From Closterium sp. NIES-65 (taxonomy: Eukaryota > Streptophyta > Zygnematophyceae > Desmidiales > Closteriaceae): 64,000 bases of DNA. A program made the position numbers and the translations under genes. The notes beneath the pieces are model-generated. The model worked only from the letters and a program-made list of their open reading frames with translations, was not told the DNA's origin and did not search any database. Positions 21,343 to 31,162 of the stretch are shown here, piece after piece. Location: positions 296,001-360,000 of the forward strand of contig CANXME010002191.1 of the NCBI GenBank assembly GCA_948144175.1. The letters run 5' to 3'. Every line of letters starts with the position of its first letter. Positions within the stretch are counted from its first letter, which is position 1.

Positions 21343-22880
21343 TGTCAGAATGTTATTCTTATGTTCTAGCCTGTAGTGGGGTGCTCTATAGCGAGTACAA
21401 CCCTTCTAGGGTTTGCTATTTGTATCCCCATTTCTGCTAGTTCAACCCTCTTTCTTCTTCTAACTTTTGACATGCTATCAGAGCAGGTCGATCCCCTTGG
21501 ATCGATCCTCTGGGTGGGCTCACCACCTCGTTGCTTCCGCTGCAACTGCTACTACTACTCTCTGTGCCGCACGCCCCGTGGCGTGCGGCATTTTTTCTTC
21601 CCGCCCTGCGCCCCGAGGTGCACGGCGGTTTTCTGCCCGCCGTGCGCCCCGAGGCGCGCGGCGGTTTTCTGCCCACCGCGCGCTCGGGGCGTGCGGCGGT
21701 TTTCTGCCCACCGTGCGCCTCGAGGCGCGCGACGGTTACCTGCTTTGCGCGGCGGTATTCTGCACGCCATGCGCTCGGGACGCGTGGCGGTTTTCTGCCC
21801 ACCGCGCACCTTGGGCGCACGCGGCGGTTTCGCGTTCCGTCGACCCGCACGCCCGTCCCCGTCGACCTGCGTGCGGCTCCTCGTCGCCCTTCGCGGCGGC
21901 CCCGTCAACCCGCGCGCGGCTTCCGGTCGCCCTTCGTGGCGGCCCCGTCGACCCGCGCGCCGCCCCTGGGGACCCGTGCACCCGTCCCCGTCGACCCGCG
22001 CGTCACCCTGCGGCCCCCCTCCCCGCACACCTGAGTTCGATTACCGCACATCCGAGTTCGCTTCCCGTAAGCTTGTGCACGCTTCACGCACACCTGAGCT
22101 CGCTTACCGCACACTCAGGGTATGGGGGTGACGGGTATGGGGGTGATGGTTGTGGGGGTGTCGTTTGTGCGTGCCGTCCCCTTCTCCTCCTCCTTCGTCT
22201 CCCACTGCTGCAGCTGTCGCTGAGGGGGGTGGTTGTGTGGGAGACTCGGGTTTAGGGTTTAAGGGGGGTGCGTGGGAGTGGAGCTAGGAGCGTATCAGCG
22301 GGTGTGTGTTGGGGGAGTTGGATAGTTAGGGAAGCTGCATGGAGGTTGCCGTCGTGTCGTCAGCAGCACCTGTATTCCGGGGGCTTCGCCCGGTAGCCCA
22401 GTCGTAGCCAGCTGTGCCAGCCGCCCGTGGGTCCGTTGCTCGTCTGCCGCTACTTTAGCCGCGGGGCCAGTTACTCCAGTATTCCGGGGGCTTCGCCCGG
22501 TAGCCGCTGTGCCAGTGTGCCTCCTGTTGCCCGAGTGTCTGCAGCTTCAGCCGTCGCCTCCCAACTCCTCTCGCTCTCACTCCTCCTCCTCACTTGCCCG
22601 TTGTGACCACCACTAGCTTTGCTCATAATTGTGCACTTGAACTTACTTCTTGAACTTGTGCTCAGAATGTGTGGTGACATTGTGATCCACCCTGAGCTTG
22701 TACTGCTTTGCTTGCTCTGCTGATTACACCCCACTTTGGCTATGGGGGTGTGTCAGAATGTTATTCTTATGTTCTAGCCTGTAGTGGGGTGCTCTATAGC
22801 GAGTACAACCCTTCTAGGGTTTGCTATTTGTATCCCCATTTCTGCTAGTTCAACCCTCTTTCTTCTTCTAACTTTTGACA
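21343..22880 (+). mobile_element. Small non-autonomous LTR retrotransposon B, copia-1 related
   Basis: 130-bp LTRs (21343-21472 and 22751-22880; TGTCAGAATGTTATTC...AACTTTTGACA) with the duplication TAACC (21338-21342 and 22881-22885). The primer site TGCTATCAGAGC follows the first LTR, and TATGGGGGTG precedes the second. The interior has no Gag or pol; it holds GC-rich 'gcgcgcggcggttttctgccc' repeats. Its last 120 bp before the 3' LTR and the LTR itself resemble those of copia-1, suggesting it is mobilised by copia-1-type proteins. It interrupts gypsy reverse transcriptase. Confidence 0.93.
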
Positions 22881-24299
22881 TAACCGATGTTCCGCTAAAA
22901 CCTTAAAGACTGCTTCAAGATCTACTAAGTGCTGCTGCTTATCCCTACTGTAAACGAGGATATCGTCGAGGTAAACTATCACGCATTTATCTAAAAGCGG
23001 CCTAAACGCCTCGTTCATAGTCATCTGAAATGTTGCAGGCGCGTTGGTCAGCCCGAAAGGCATCACTGTATACTCGAATGACCCGTATCTAGTCCTAAAT
23101 GCTGTCTTGGCGCAGTCCGATGGTTCGATCCGAATCTGATGGTAACCTCCCCGTAAATCGATTTTCGAAAAGACTCGTGCTGTTCGCAATTGGTCGATCA
23201 GTTCGTCGGCGCGGGGGATGGGGTATCGCGATTTGACGGTTACCCTATGAAGCGCTCGGTAGTCGATGCACATGCGGAACCCTCCGTCTTTTTTCGGTGT
23301 GAACAGTATCGGTGCGGCGAATGGTGACGAGCTTGGTCGGATAAACTGCTTCTCTAACAGGTAATCTAACTGCTTCCTTAACTCGTCGAGCTCGGGCTGT
23401 GTTAGTCGAAATTGTCGCTGTACAGTTGGCTGTGCCCCCGGTTCTAACTCGATCCTATGGTCGTGCGCCCGCTGAGGTGGCAGTCCCTGTGGTAAATCAT
23501 CCGGAAATATCCCCGGGAACCGTTTCAGTAGTGCCTGTAGGTCGGTCGGTACGGCTGCCAGCAGTTTCTGAAAATCACTCGGCTGCTCCTCTTTTTCAAC
23601 TAATGCGATATCCACTGCGTACACGTCAGCTCCAGCAGCGCCAGCCCGTTTCATCGTGATGGCGTTGACCTGGACCGTCGAAGACTCGGGTGGCTGCCAG
23701 CGAGGTAGGACGACCCAGTTACCACCACTTCGCACTGTGCAGCTACCCGTCGTCCAGTCAATTCGTGGGTTATACCGTCGCAGCCAATCACGTCCCAATA
23801 AAATGTCGTGCCCATCCAGTGTCGTTGCGAGCATTTCCTGTGTAAACCCGAAGTTCCCTCCGCAGCGGACTTTTACGCGCTCCACCTTTTCCCGTATGGC
23901 CAGTGGTGTTCCGTCGACTAAGCGTGCGTCTATCTCAGGTAAGCATCGGTTCAGTGTTAGCTGTAACTTCCGTGCGGTTGCGGTATTAACTAAGCTGTGA
24001 CTTGCTCCTCCGTCAATAAAAATCTTCACTGCTGCTCCCTGTATTTTCCCGTAGATCAGTACCGGGCAATCCGTCGCTGTACCCTCCTTATTCATCCGAG
24101 CCCGATCGATGGCGTGAATCGGTACTGTGACTCGGTGAGGGTCGGTGTGGTTGGGCGAGCAGGCAGTCTCGTCAGTAGTTGGCCCAACTTCTACTGACTG
24201 CTGGCGTTTCCCTGCCTCTGAGACTCCCTCCCCTGCTCTGCTCCTCGGCGTCTCAGCTCCTCTGGGCATTCGCTCTTGCGATGGCCCAGCCTGTTGCAA
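22881..24299 (-). pseudogene. Gypsy protease and reverse transcriptase (first part of pol)
   Basis: Overlaps the end of Gag by 109 bp in the -1 frame with no ATG near the start, so it is probably made by frameshifting. The protease-type motif IDGGASHSLVN is near 24.03 kb. Reverse transcriptase has PKKDGGFRMCIDYRALHRVT, YPIPRADELIDQL, FSKIDLRGGYHQIRI, FGLTNAPATFQMTMN and YLDDILVYSRD. It breaks at 22880 where element B is inserted and continues at 21342. Confidence 0.92.
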
Positions 24300-25369
24300 G
24301 CAAAGCAGCGCCCCTTAAACGGTGCGGCAGCTGCATTCGTTGCGACGGCGTATACAGTGGCGTGCTCGGTCGGTCCCCGAGGACGATGTCCGTAATAGGA
24401 CCCCGGTCTCGGTCGGCGTAGGATGTCGATTTTCTCGGCGAGCGCGAGAATCTCGTTGAAGTTCGAGAGCCCGCGTAGCATTATCTCGTGCGAGATGTCC
24501 GGCTTCAGCCCTCCGACGTAACGGTCCACCCGCTCCGCCTCGTGCATATAGCCGACCTGTTCGCAAAGTGCGAGAAAGCCGCTGGTATAGTCTTGAACTG
24601 ACCCAAGCTGGCGCCAAGTGCGCAGTTTCTGACGCGCCGAAATCAAAGCCGCGATCGGCTCAAAACGCGCCCGAAGCCCTGCGCACCACGCATCCCACGT
24701 GCTGTATTGGGCGGTTTCGCAGAACGAACTCCAGGTAACAGCTGGACCCGAGGGCCCTTCCTCGTGCGTCGGTGGCTCGTAGGCGCGTGGCGACGTCACG
24801 ATGACTCGCCACCAGTCCATGGCGGGGCCCCTGAGTAATGAAACCGCATACCGGATCTTGGCGGCGTCCGACTCGACGTAATTGGCGTCGAAAAACACAT
24901 TCATCGTGAAGACCCACGATTGAACTGTCGGACCGCCGCGTTGGCTTGGGTCGAAGCAGGGCGGGCGTTGCGGTTTGAGTGGCATTGGGGCCATTATGGC
25001 GTTTTCGCCACTTGTCGCCGCAAATTCTACGTGCCGACGGGCTTCTCGGGGCTCCCGTGGGCTTGGTGCGCTCCTGTTCCCTCCCATGCCGGGCATCGGC
25101 TGGGCGGCGCCTTCACTGGCTGCGCCTGAGCGTTGTCCCGAGCTCTCGTGTTGTGTTGGTGTGCCGGACGAGATGACAATTGGCTCCTCCGAATGTGCAG
25201 ATGCATTGGTTGGTGCGTGTGATATCGTCGGTACGTTCACCGTTGACTGTTGACGGGCGGAGTCACGTTCCGCCGTGAGAGTCGCGATTTCGAGCGCCGA
25301 TTCTTCCAGCTGACGCACAAGACGATCAAGTTGTTCCTGCGTCAACGTGGCGATCGTGAAATCGGCCAT
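24191..25369 (-). CDS. Gypsy Gag with CCHC zinc knuckle
   Basis: The ATG at 25369 gives 392 residues. The N-terminus (MADFTIATLTQEQLDRLVRQ) is a short coiled coil. The retrotransposon Gag domain follows (WVFTMNVFFDANYV, RYAVSLLRGPAMDWW, WDAWCAGLRARF, YVGGLKPDI). A canonical CCHC knuckle CFACNRLGHRKSEC lies near the end. The upstream in-frame codon at 25435 is GTG, so 25369 is preferred. This is the structural protein that packages the element's RNA. The frame looks intact. Confidence 0.92.
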   Translation of the reverse strand: MADFTIATLTQEQLDRLVRQLEESALEIATLTAERDSARQQSTVNVPTISHAPTNASAHSEEPIVISSGTPTQHESSGQRSGAASEGAAQPMPGMGGNRSAPSPREPREARRHVEFAATSGENAIMAPMPLKPQRPPCFDPSQRGGPTVQSWVFTMNVFFDANYVESDAAKIRYAVSLLRGPAMDWWRVIVTSPRAYEPPTHEEGPSGPAVTWSSFCETAQYSTWDAWCAGLRARFEPIAALISARQKLRTWRQLGSVQDYTSGFLALCEQVGYMHEAERVDRYVGGLKPDISHEIMLRGLSNFNEILALAEKIDILRRPRPGSYYGHRPRGPTEHATVYAVATNAAAAPFKGRCFACNRLGHRKSECPEELRRRGAEQGRESQRQGNASSQ

Positions 25370-25855
25370 GGCGGGGGTGTCGGGCAAGCTCAGCGAGAGC
25401 CTCTGTCGTGACCGTGCGTGCTTACGAGAGAGCACTACGAGCGGCGGTGCTGTCTCGCTGAGAGACGTCTACCCCCCCCAAAAATTGAGATAGCGGGGAA
25501 GCGAAGGTGTGGATGCGGTCCGAGATGGGATCGTAGGCTCTGAATACCAAGTGTTACGAGTGCAATTGAGTGAACGAACGAGAATTGCACTATCGAAGCA
25601 AGAGTACAATGAGCGAAGTAATGAGCGAAGAATATATAGCGAAACTACAGTGGTAACAGTAATGGACTGTGGTTGTCGCGCGACGAGCCTGGGACGGAGG
25701 TTGGGAAAATGTCGAAGCGTAGGCCCGGAGCGCGGGTTACCAGCCGAGCCGTGAGGTCGGGATGCGATGTGCGAAAATGGCGGGATGAGTGTTGATGCGA
25801 TGGTCGCGAGTGGTAACGGTGCTGACTGAGGTGCTACAGTGATGTACGCGATGAG

Positions 25856-27035
25856 TGTCAGAACATTATAGCTTACACATGGTGCAGCAGGTCCTTCAGC
25901 GCTTCGGCTTCACGTACTCCTCGCCTCAGGCCACTCCTCTGCCTACTCGCCACTCGCTCTCAGCTCTGCCTTCGGATGAGTCCGTAGAGTCGAGTGGCCC
26001 GTTTGCAGAGCTTGTTGGCTGCCTCATGTACCTGATGACCTGCACACGACCTGACCTTGCATACCCTCTTAGCATTCTCGCACGCTATGTTGCTCCTGGG
26101 AGACACCGACCAGAGCACATGGCTGCAGCGAAGAGGGTGTTGCGCTACTTGTGCAGTACGTCGGGCATGGGGCTAGTGCTTGGAGGGCGCAGTCCAGTGG
26201 TCCTCACTGGGCACGCAGACGCTTCTTGGGCTGACGACCAGGCTATGCAGCGGTCGTCACAGGGTTACACCTTCAGCCTTGGTTCCGGCTCTGTTTCGTG
26301 GCGGACTACCCGCTCGTCTTCTGTTCTCGGCTCCAGTTGTGAGGCTGAGATCTACGCTGGGGCTATGGCTGCACAGGAGTTACGCTGGCTCACCTACCTG
26401 CTGACCGACCTTGGAGAGCAGCCTCGTTCTCCTCCAGTCCTGTACGTAGACAACAAGGCCATGTTGGCCTTGTGTCGAGAGCAGCGACTGGAGCACAGAA
26501 CGAAGCACATTGCTCTCCGCTACTTTCTTGCTCGTGAGCTACACCAGCGTGGACAGTTGCGACTTGCGTACGTGGCCTCTGAGGCCAACACTGCTGATGT
26601 CTTCACCAAGGCACTTGCGCCTTGTGATCATCAGCGTTGTTGCACGCAGTTGGGTCTTGTGCCTGTCTTGCCTCACTTGCTCTCCTCTTGACCTTGCTTG
26701 TACCTTCGCCTATATATACTCTTGCTCTTGCTTGCTTGACTCTTGTATATCTCTATATATGATCTTGCATGTGAACTGGCCTTCTGGCCTTTGAACTTGT
26801 GCTCGGAATGCGTGGTGACTTTGTGATCCACCCTGAGCTTTGCTTTGCTTTGCTTGACTGGTCTTGTGACCCCTTGTTCTCCCCCACTTTGCCTATGGGG
26901 GTGTGTCAGAACATTATAGCTTACTTATTTGTGTAGGCTATAGTGGGGTATCCCATAGGGGGTACAACCCAATTAGGGTTTCCTATTTGTACCCACTTCG
27001 TTCATAGTCATTTCATTCTCATTCATTTCTTCTCA
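25856..27035 (+). mobile_element. Copia-1-family deletion derivative
   Basis: It starts with the first 21 bp of the copia-1 LTR (TGTCAGAACATTATAGCTTAC) and then jumps to the reverse transcriptase end (ACATGGTGCAG...), equivalent to copia-1 position about 4282. It runs to a complete 3' LTR (26904-27035). The 5-bp duplication ATGAG shows it arrived as an LTR element. The internal deletion, with two or three bases of microhomology at the junction, either came later or was present in the inserting copy. Confidence 0.92.
25877..26691 (+). pseudogene. Copia RNase H fragment in the derivative
   Basis: Open frame nearly identical to copia-1 4282-5050 (HMVQQVLQRFGFTYSS..., DASWADDQAMQRSSQG, SCEAEIYAGA). 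It runs through to QLGLVPVLPHLLSS because it keeps CAG where copia-1 has TAG. It lacks all upstream domains and cannot make a working polyprotein. Confidence 0.9.
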
Positions 27036-27110
27036 ATGAGTAGGGATGCGAAGTAAGGAAAAGGAATTTTCCTTACAACAGTGCTTATTCCATAATCGGT
27101 TGATCGCTTT

Positions 27111-27621
27111 GGCGGTGTTCGCCAGCACCCTTGAGATTGGAAGAAAATGGAAGGCATTGGACTGGCAACGGCATCAGGAAGCGGGGTCGGAACCCTCCGA
27201 AAAGGTTTGGGCGAAATGCCACCTGCGAACTTTCCAGCCCCGACATGAGAAACTTCAAAACCGCATATGGAACCCCACACCCCACCTTCCTCCGACAGCC
27301 AATTACATCGCCAATCCACGGCGGTCCACGTGAAATGGTGGATTGCCACGGGATGGCATGAGACGGGACGTTTGCCTGGGGAGGAAGTCGCGTCCCCATT
27401 TCCGAATGCCATGTTTCCTTCCGAAAATTGAGAAAAATGAGAGCGTTCGCCAGGCACCGCAGATTGCTTTAGGCTCGGACGACATCCTAGCTTCGGCACG
27501 AATTTTACGGGCTGACCAGGCTGACGGAGCTTAACGAACCCTAACTGACGGGATTAGGAAGGCGTGACTGACCTTTCTGATCCCGTCGTTTTCGTTCTCA
27601 AAAGTGCTGGCGAACACCGCC
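27111..27621. mobile_element. Inverted-repeat element, possible MITE
   Basis: An 18-bp perfect inverted pair (GGCGGTGTTCGCCAGCAC at 27111-27128; its complement at 27604-27621) with weaker similarity further in encloses about 0.5 kb without a coding domain. It lies just outside the gypsy element. I could not find a clear target duplication, so the class is open. Confidence 0.45.
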
Positions 27622-28150
27622 TTTGTCTCAGTCACACGAAAGCACAGGTACATAGGGGAAGGGTGGGAAAGGGCGCAAGTACATCCAAAACTCCAGTGCA
27701 TTCTGTCGTGAATTTTTGTAGAGGTCGCTGCTGACGACCGCTGCACGAGCGCGGGTTGATCTCTGAGGCACCGTGATTCTCAGGTGCGTTGATCCTTCCT
27801 GGTGCTTTTCTAGTCCCTCCCCTCTCTGAAATTTCCAAACTTTCTCACATCGTTCGTAGGTTATGTGCGTCGATTGGTCTCCTCTTGCTTTGCACTACCA
27901 TCTGAAGAGGGGGAGAGAGGGAGCGCGAGGGAGAGCGTGCGCACGATAGCGATCTCGCAGGAGAGTACTCGTGAGAGGCCGTATTTAAGAGCGAAGGAAG
28001 AGCTGGAAGGAGCGGGGGAGGGAGCACCAAGAACGTGTGGGAGGGAGCGTTGGAGGGAGAGGAGAGATAGAGAGCGCCGTGCGCGCCGTGGGCGCTTGCG
28101 TCTAAGCCGCTTGCGCTTAGGGCGCTGGCACCGTAGGCGCTTGCGATTAG
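27622..28150. other. Intergenic, no gene seen
   Basis: No supported exon. The stretch holds short frames only and passes into the GTGAGTGCGA-type repeat. A few 'cttgcg' repeats occur at 28.09-28.15 kb. Confidence 0.5.
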
Positions 28151-28880
28151 AGCATGAGTGTGCGTGTGGTTGCAAGAGTTGAGTGCGAGAGTGTGCGAGA
28201 TTGTGAGTGCGGACGTGAATCTTGGTGCGAGTGCGGGCGTGAGTGGGACTGAGATCTGCGCATGCACTTTAGGGTGAGTGCGGTTTTGAGCGCAAGGGCA
28301 AGTGCGAAGGTGAATGAGAGAGTAAGTGCGAGCGTGAGTGCGCAAGTGAGTGCGAAAGCAAGTGTGTGAGAGTGAGTGTGAGGGCGAGGGCGAGTTTGAG
28401 TATGTGTGTGAGTGCGAGGTTGAGTGAAAGGGCGCGGGTGTGAGTGCAATGGGGAGTGCTCGTGCCAGGTTGAGTATGAGGATGAGTGCACGTGTTTGTG
28501 TGTGTGTTTCTGTGAGTGCTGAAGAAGAGCTGTGTGTGAAGAGCGAGTGAGAGTGCGATTGCAAGGGTGAGAACAAGGGTGATCACGGGCATGGGTGCTG
28601 GGGTGAGTGCGAAGGTGCGTGCGACCACGTGTGCGAGAGCAAGTGGGAGAGTGAGCGCGAGTGTGAGTGCGAGGGCGAGTGCGAGTGTGAGTGCGAGGGC
28701 GAGTGCGAGTGTGAGTGCGAGGGCGAGTGCGAGTGTGAGTGCGTGTGCGTGTGTGGGTGCTCGAGGGAGCGTGAGCGCGAGCCCGAGGGTGAGTGCGAGG
28801 GTGTATGTGGATTTTCTGCGAGTGTCCAAGATTGGTGAGTGGTTGCGAGAGTGAGTGCAACCGTGTGCGAGAGGGTGAGC
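28150..28880. repeat. GTGAGTGCGAG-type degenerate minisatellite
   Basis: About 700 bp of degenerate units of 10-18 bp built from GTGAGTGCGA/GCGAGTGTGA. It is nearly free of T-runs and opens long frames on both strands that encode only Arg/His/Thr/Leu-rich repeats, which I treat as spurious. It ends about 300 bp before the plastid-protein start and could be in its promoter or 5' leader. Confidence 0.8.
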
Positions 28881-29171
28881 GCGGGTTTTGAATCCACAAC
28901 CTCTCGCAATCAATTTCAATTGTATGCCTGTTCTCATTCGAATTCGGAAGCTGCCAAGGGCATTTGTAAGCCTCTGCCGAGCCCAAGGTTCATCACTTGT
29001 GCCTCGGAACTTGAGAACCTCACAAACTTGAGACCCTCGAAAACTCGCCCTCTGTTTTCCCCCGTACCCCTCGTTCCCTGTCCTTCTTGGCCAGTAACCC
29101 TAATTCACCCTCCCTTGCCCCTCGCCACTGCTCCACGCGCCGCTGCAGCTGTCCATTTCTCCCCTGCCCTC

Positions 29172-29978
29172 ATGGCACACACGGCGCTTCTGCCGTGCGC
29201 CGCTCTCATGCCCACTATTGCACCACGCCAGCCAGTCGCCTCGCTGCGCGGCGGGCCAGCGGCATCCCCACCTGCACTCGCCCACCCTGCAAGGGCCTTT
29301 ATGGGGCTGCACGCGGCAGCGGCAGCAGCAGCATCGCTTAGAGTGGCGAGGGCGGCAGGAGCAGCAGTGCGAAGAGGTGTGAGGGCGGCAGCAGCATCGG
29401 AGGGGGAGAACGGGTCGTTGAGGACGCAGCCAGGCCAGGAGCAGGAGGCGGAGGCGAGGGGCGAGGGCGGGGAGGCGGACCCCGTGTTGGAGGAGGCGAG
29501 GCGGCGCAGGGCGGAGTGGCAGGCGCCGGCGCCAACGCGCGTCGAGGAGATTCTGGACGTGCTGTTTGTGTTCGGCGGGCTGCTGGACCGCCCGTTCGGG
29601 TCGGGGCAGAGCATCGCGGCGGCAGGGCGCGTGGTCCTGGCGCGCGTGGAAAAGGAAGTGCAGGCGCTCAGGCAAGAGGGCGAGGGGGGCTCTGCTGCTG
29701 CTGCTGCTCCTGTGCGCACTGGAGCGGCGGCTGTTCCGCGGAGTGGGATGGAGGGTGTAGCAGCGGAGGGAGCAGCAGCAGGCGGGGGTGGTGAAGGCGG
29801 GAAGGGGGGGGCGGTGAACCGGCAGCAGGTGCTGTTCGAGTTGACGCGGGTGGTGCAGCTGCTGGGGGTGGACATGCAGATGGTGGGCGCTGCTGTCAAG
29901 GAGGAGACGCTGCTGAAGCGCCTCGAGGAGGCCAAGAGCCACTGCCAGCTGGCAATGCGCCTTGCCAACAGCTTGTGA
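29172..29978 (+). CDS. Plastid-targeted protein of unknown function
   Basis: A single-exon frame of 268 residues from ATG 29172 to TGA 29976-29978. The first 75 or so residues are Ala/Arg/Ser-rich and almost free of acidic residues, as in a chloroplast transit peptide. Then comes an acidic, Arg-rich linker and a compact conserved-looking part (RVEEILDVLFVFGGLLDRPF, SIAAAGRVVLARVEKEVQAL) with a C-terminal helix (LFELTRVVQLLGVDMQMV, LLKRLEEAKSHCQLAMRLAN). Two low-complexity Ala/Gly stretches separate them. I do not recognise the family. The frame extends upstream only from a GTG, so the ATG is chosen. Confidence 0.72.
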   Translation: MAHTALLPCAALMPTIAPRQPVASLRGGPAASPPALAHPARAFMGLHAAAAAAASLRVARAAGAAVRRGVRAAAASEGENGSLRTQPGQEQEAEARGEGGEADPVLEEARRRRAEWQAPAPTRVEEILDVLFVFGGLLDRPFGSGQSIAAAGRVVLARVEKEVQALRQEGEGGSAAAAAPVRTGAAAVPRSGMEGVAAEGAAAGGGGEGGKGGAVNRQQVLFELTRVVQLLGVDMQMVGAAVKEETLLKRLEEAKSHCQLAMRLANSL

Positions 29979-30278
29979 CGTGACGTGTTGTGGTGCACAT
30001 CGCATTAGTGTGGGAGTTGATCTCAGGAAGCTTTGATGCCTTCATGCCGTGCTGAAATTCAGTAGGTTCAATAATTTTATAAGCATCGGACAACTCTGTC
30101 TGTCGTCCATGCTAAATCCCCTTCCATGCTATGAAGGCACCTTCTCATAAGCATTGATTGTACTGTCAATAAATATAGCAATGTTTATACATAATCATCT
30201 GATAGTGTTGAAGTGCATTAAGAATGTAAGCGAAGCAAATTCAAACGAGAGTAGCACGTCGCCTCGTTTTCATAAGGC

Positions 30279-30420
30279 CGCGGTAAAAGTACTCGATCGG
30301 GGGGAGATCGATCCGGTAACCGTACTGAAACCCCGCGTTTTGCATACGAAAGGTACACAACCGTTTACAACCGCGCTAAAAAAACGATCCTGAGGCGATC
30401 GAATCTCCACTTTTACCGCG
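30279..30420. repeat. Short inverted-repeat element
   Basis: CGCGGTAAAAGT (30279-30290) and its exact complement (30409-30420) flank 118 bp, and the similarity continues inward ('gatcg' blocks on both sides). It could be a small MITE or a hairpin in an intergenic region. No clear duplication is seen. Confidence 0.4.
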
Positions 30421-31011
30421 TCCTAACTGACGCACGGATCGGCAGTGGTCAGCAAACTCTGCCGCTAGAAAACTAGTTACGGCTTTGCGTAGCCCAATCG
30501 CCGCTCAGGTGTCGACTCCGCTTCCACGCGCCACTTGCACAAGGTGAGCCGCCGCGGGGTCAGTGTAGTGTCCACACTCCGCGCCCGCAAATTGTTCGGC
30601 GCCCCGCGCCCACTCTCTCTCCGCTGCTCCGCCCGTCGCGCGCGCGCCGCCCCCCGCTTTCCACCCTCCATCTGCGCAGCGGCTCCGCGACTTCGCCCTC
30701 TCTCCTCCTCTCCCCTGCGTCGCCGCCACCCCGCCTCCCATCCCTCTCTCCCCTTTCTCCATTCTCTTTTTGCGCCGCTCTTCCCCCCAACCCTCCCCGT
30801 ACGCACGCGGACCTGCGGCACTCTCATCTCAGCCAACGGCACTCGCCTGCGCCACGCTCCCTCACTTCTCGCTCGCCTGCCCGTCTTCCCTCATCCCCTC
30901 CACCCCCCTTTCGCCCCCCACGCTTCCCCACACACCTGCCCCTCGCCCCACTCACCCCCTCCTTGCCCCTTCCCCGCTTCGACCATTCCCCGTCTTGCCC
31001 CTTCCCTGCTT

Positions 31012-31075
31012 GCCCCCCTTCCCTCCGTGCACCGTTTACAGGGCAGGCGTGGGGGCCATTGCTGCTGTCGCCACC
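31012..31075 (+). repeat. Acceptor-side partial copy of PCC1 exon 1
   Basis: A near copy of 31125-31180: the end of the intron (cctccgtgcaccgtttacag) and exon start GGCAGGCGTGGGGGCCAT. The ATG start is ATT in this copy, so it cannot replace the true exon. Confidence 0.75.
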
Positions 31076-31162
31076 GCCTTCACACTTGTGCCTTCCCCTT
31101 GCCCCGCCCACTCATTGCCCGCCTTCCCTCCGTGCACCGTGTACAGGGCAGGCGTGGGGGCC

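Larger units (their letters stand above)
17468..27077 (-). mobile_element. Ty3/gypsy chromovirus with nested insertions
   Basis: LTRs of 341 bp (TGTTACGAG...TTCCTTACA) lie at 17468-17808 and, split by an insertion, at 25552-25855 plus 27036-27077. The 5-bp duplication ACAGT flanks the element (17463-17467 and 27078-27082). A tRNA-Met-like primer site follows the 5' LTR (minus strand TTGGTATTCAGAGCC at 25536-25550). A G-run purine tract lies at 17809-17824. The order Gag, protease, reverse transcriptase, RNase H, integrase, chromodomain defines a chromovirus. After removing the three later insertions its length is about 5.6 kb. The LTRs differ at only a few positions. Confidence 0.95.
25552..27077 (-). 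repeat. Gypsy 5' LTR, split by a copia derivative
   Basis: 25552-25855 plus 27036-27077 rebuild the 341-bp LTR, with ATGAG duplicated at the break (25851-25855 and 27036-27040). Confidence 0.92.

Noticed and set aside
27111-27621. Assignment of the inverted-repeat element to hAT
   Set aside because: No 8-bp duplication is visible at its ends and the terminal bases differ from the hAT ends in this window.
28147-28986. Minus-strand His/Arg/Thr-rich frames
   Set aside because: They follow the degenerate GTGAGTGCGA repeat and stop at its edges.
28839-29171. N-terminal extension of the plastid protein
   Set aside because: The extended frame starts at GTG and covers repeat and UTR-like sequence. 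The ATG at 29172 begins a typical transit peptide.
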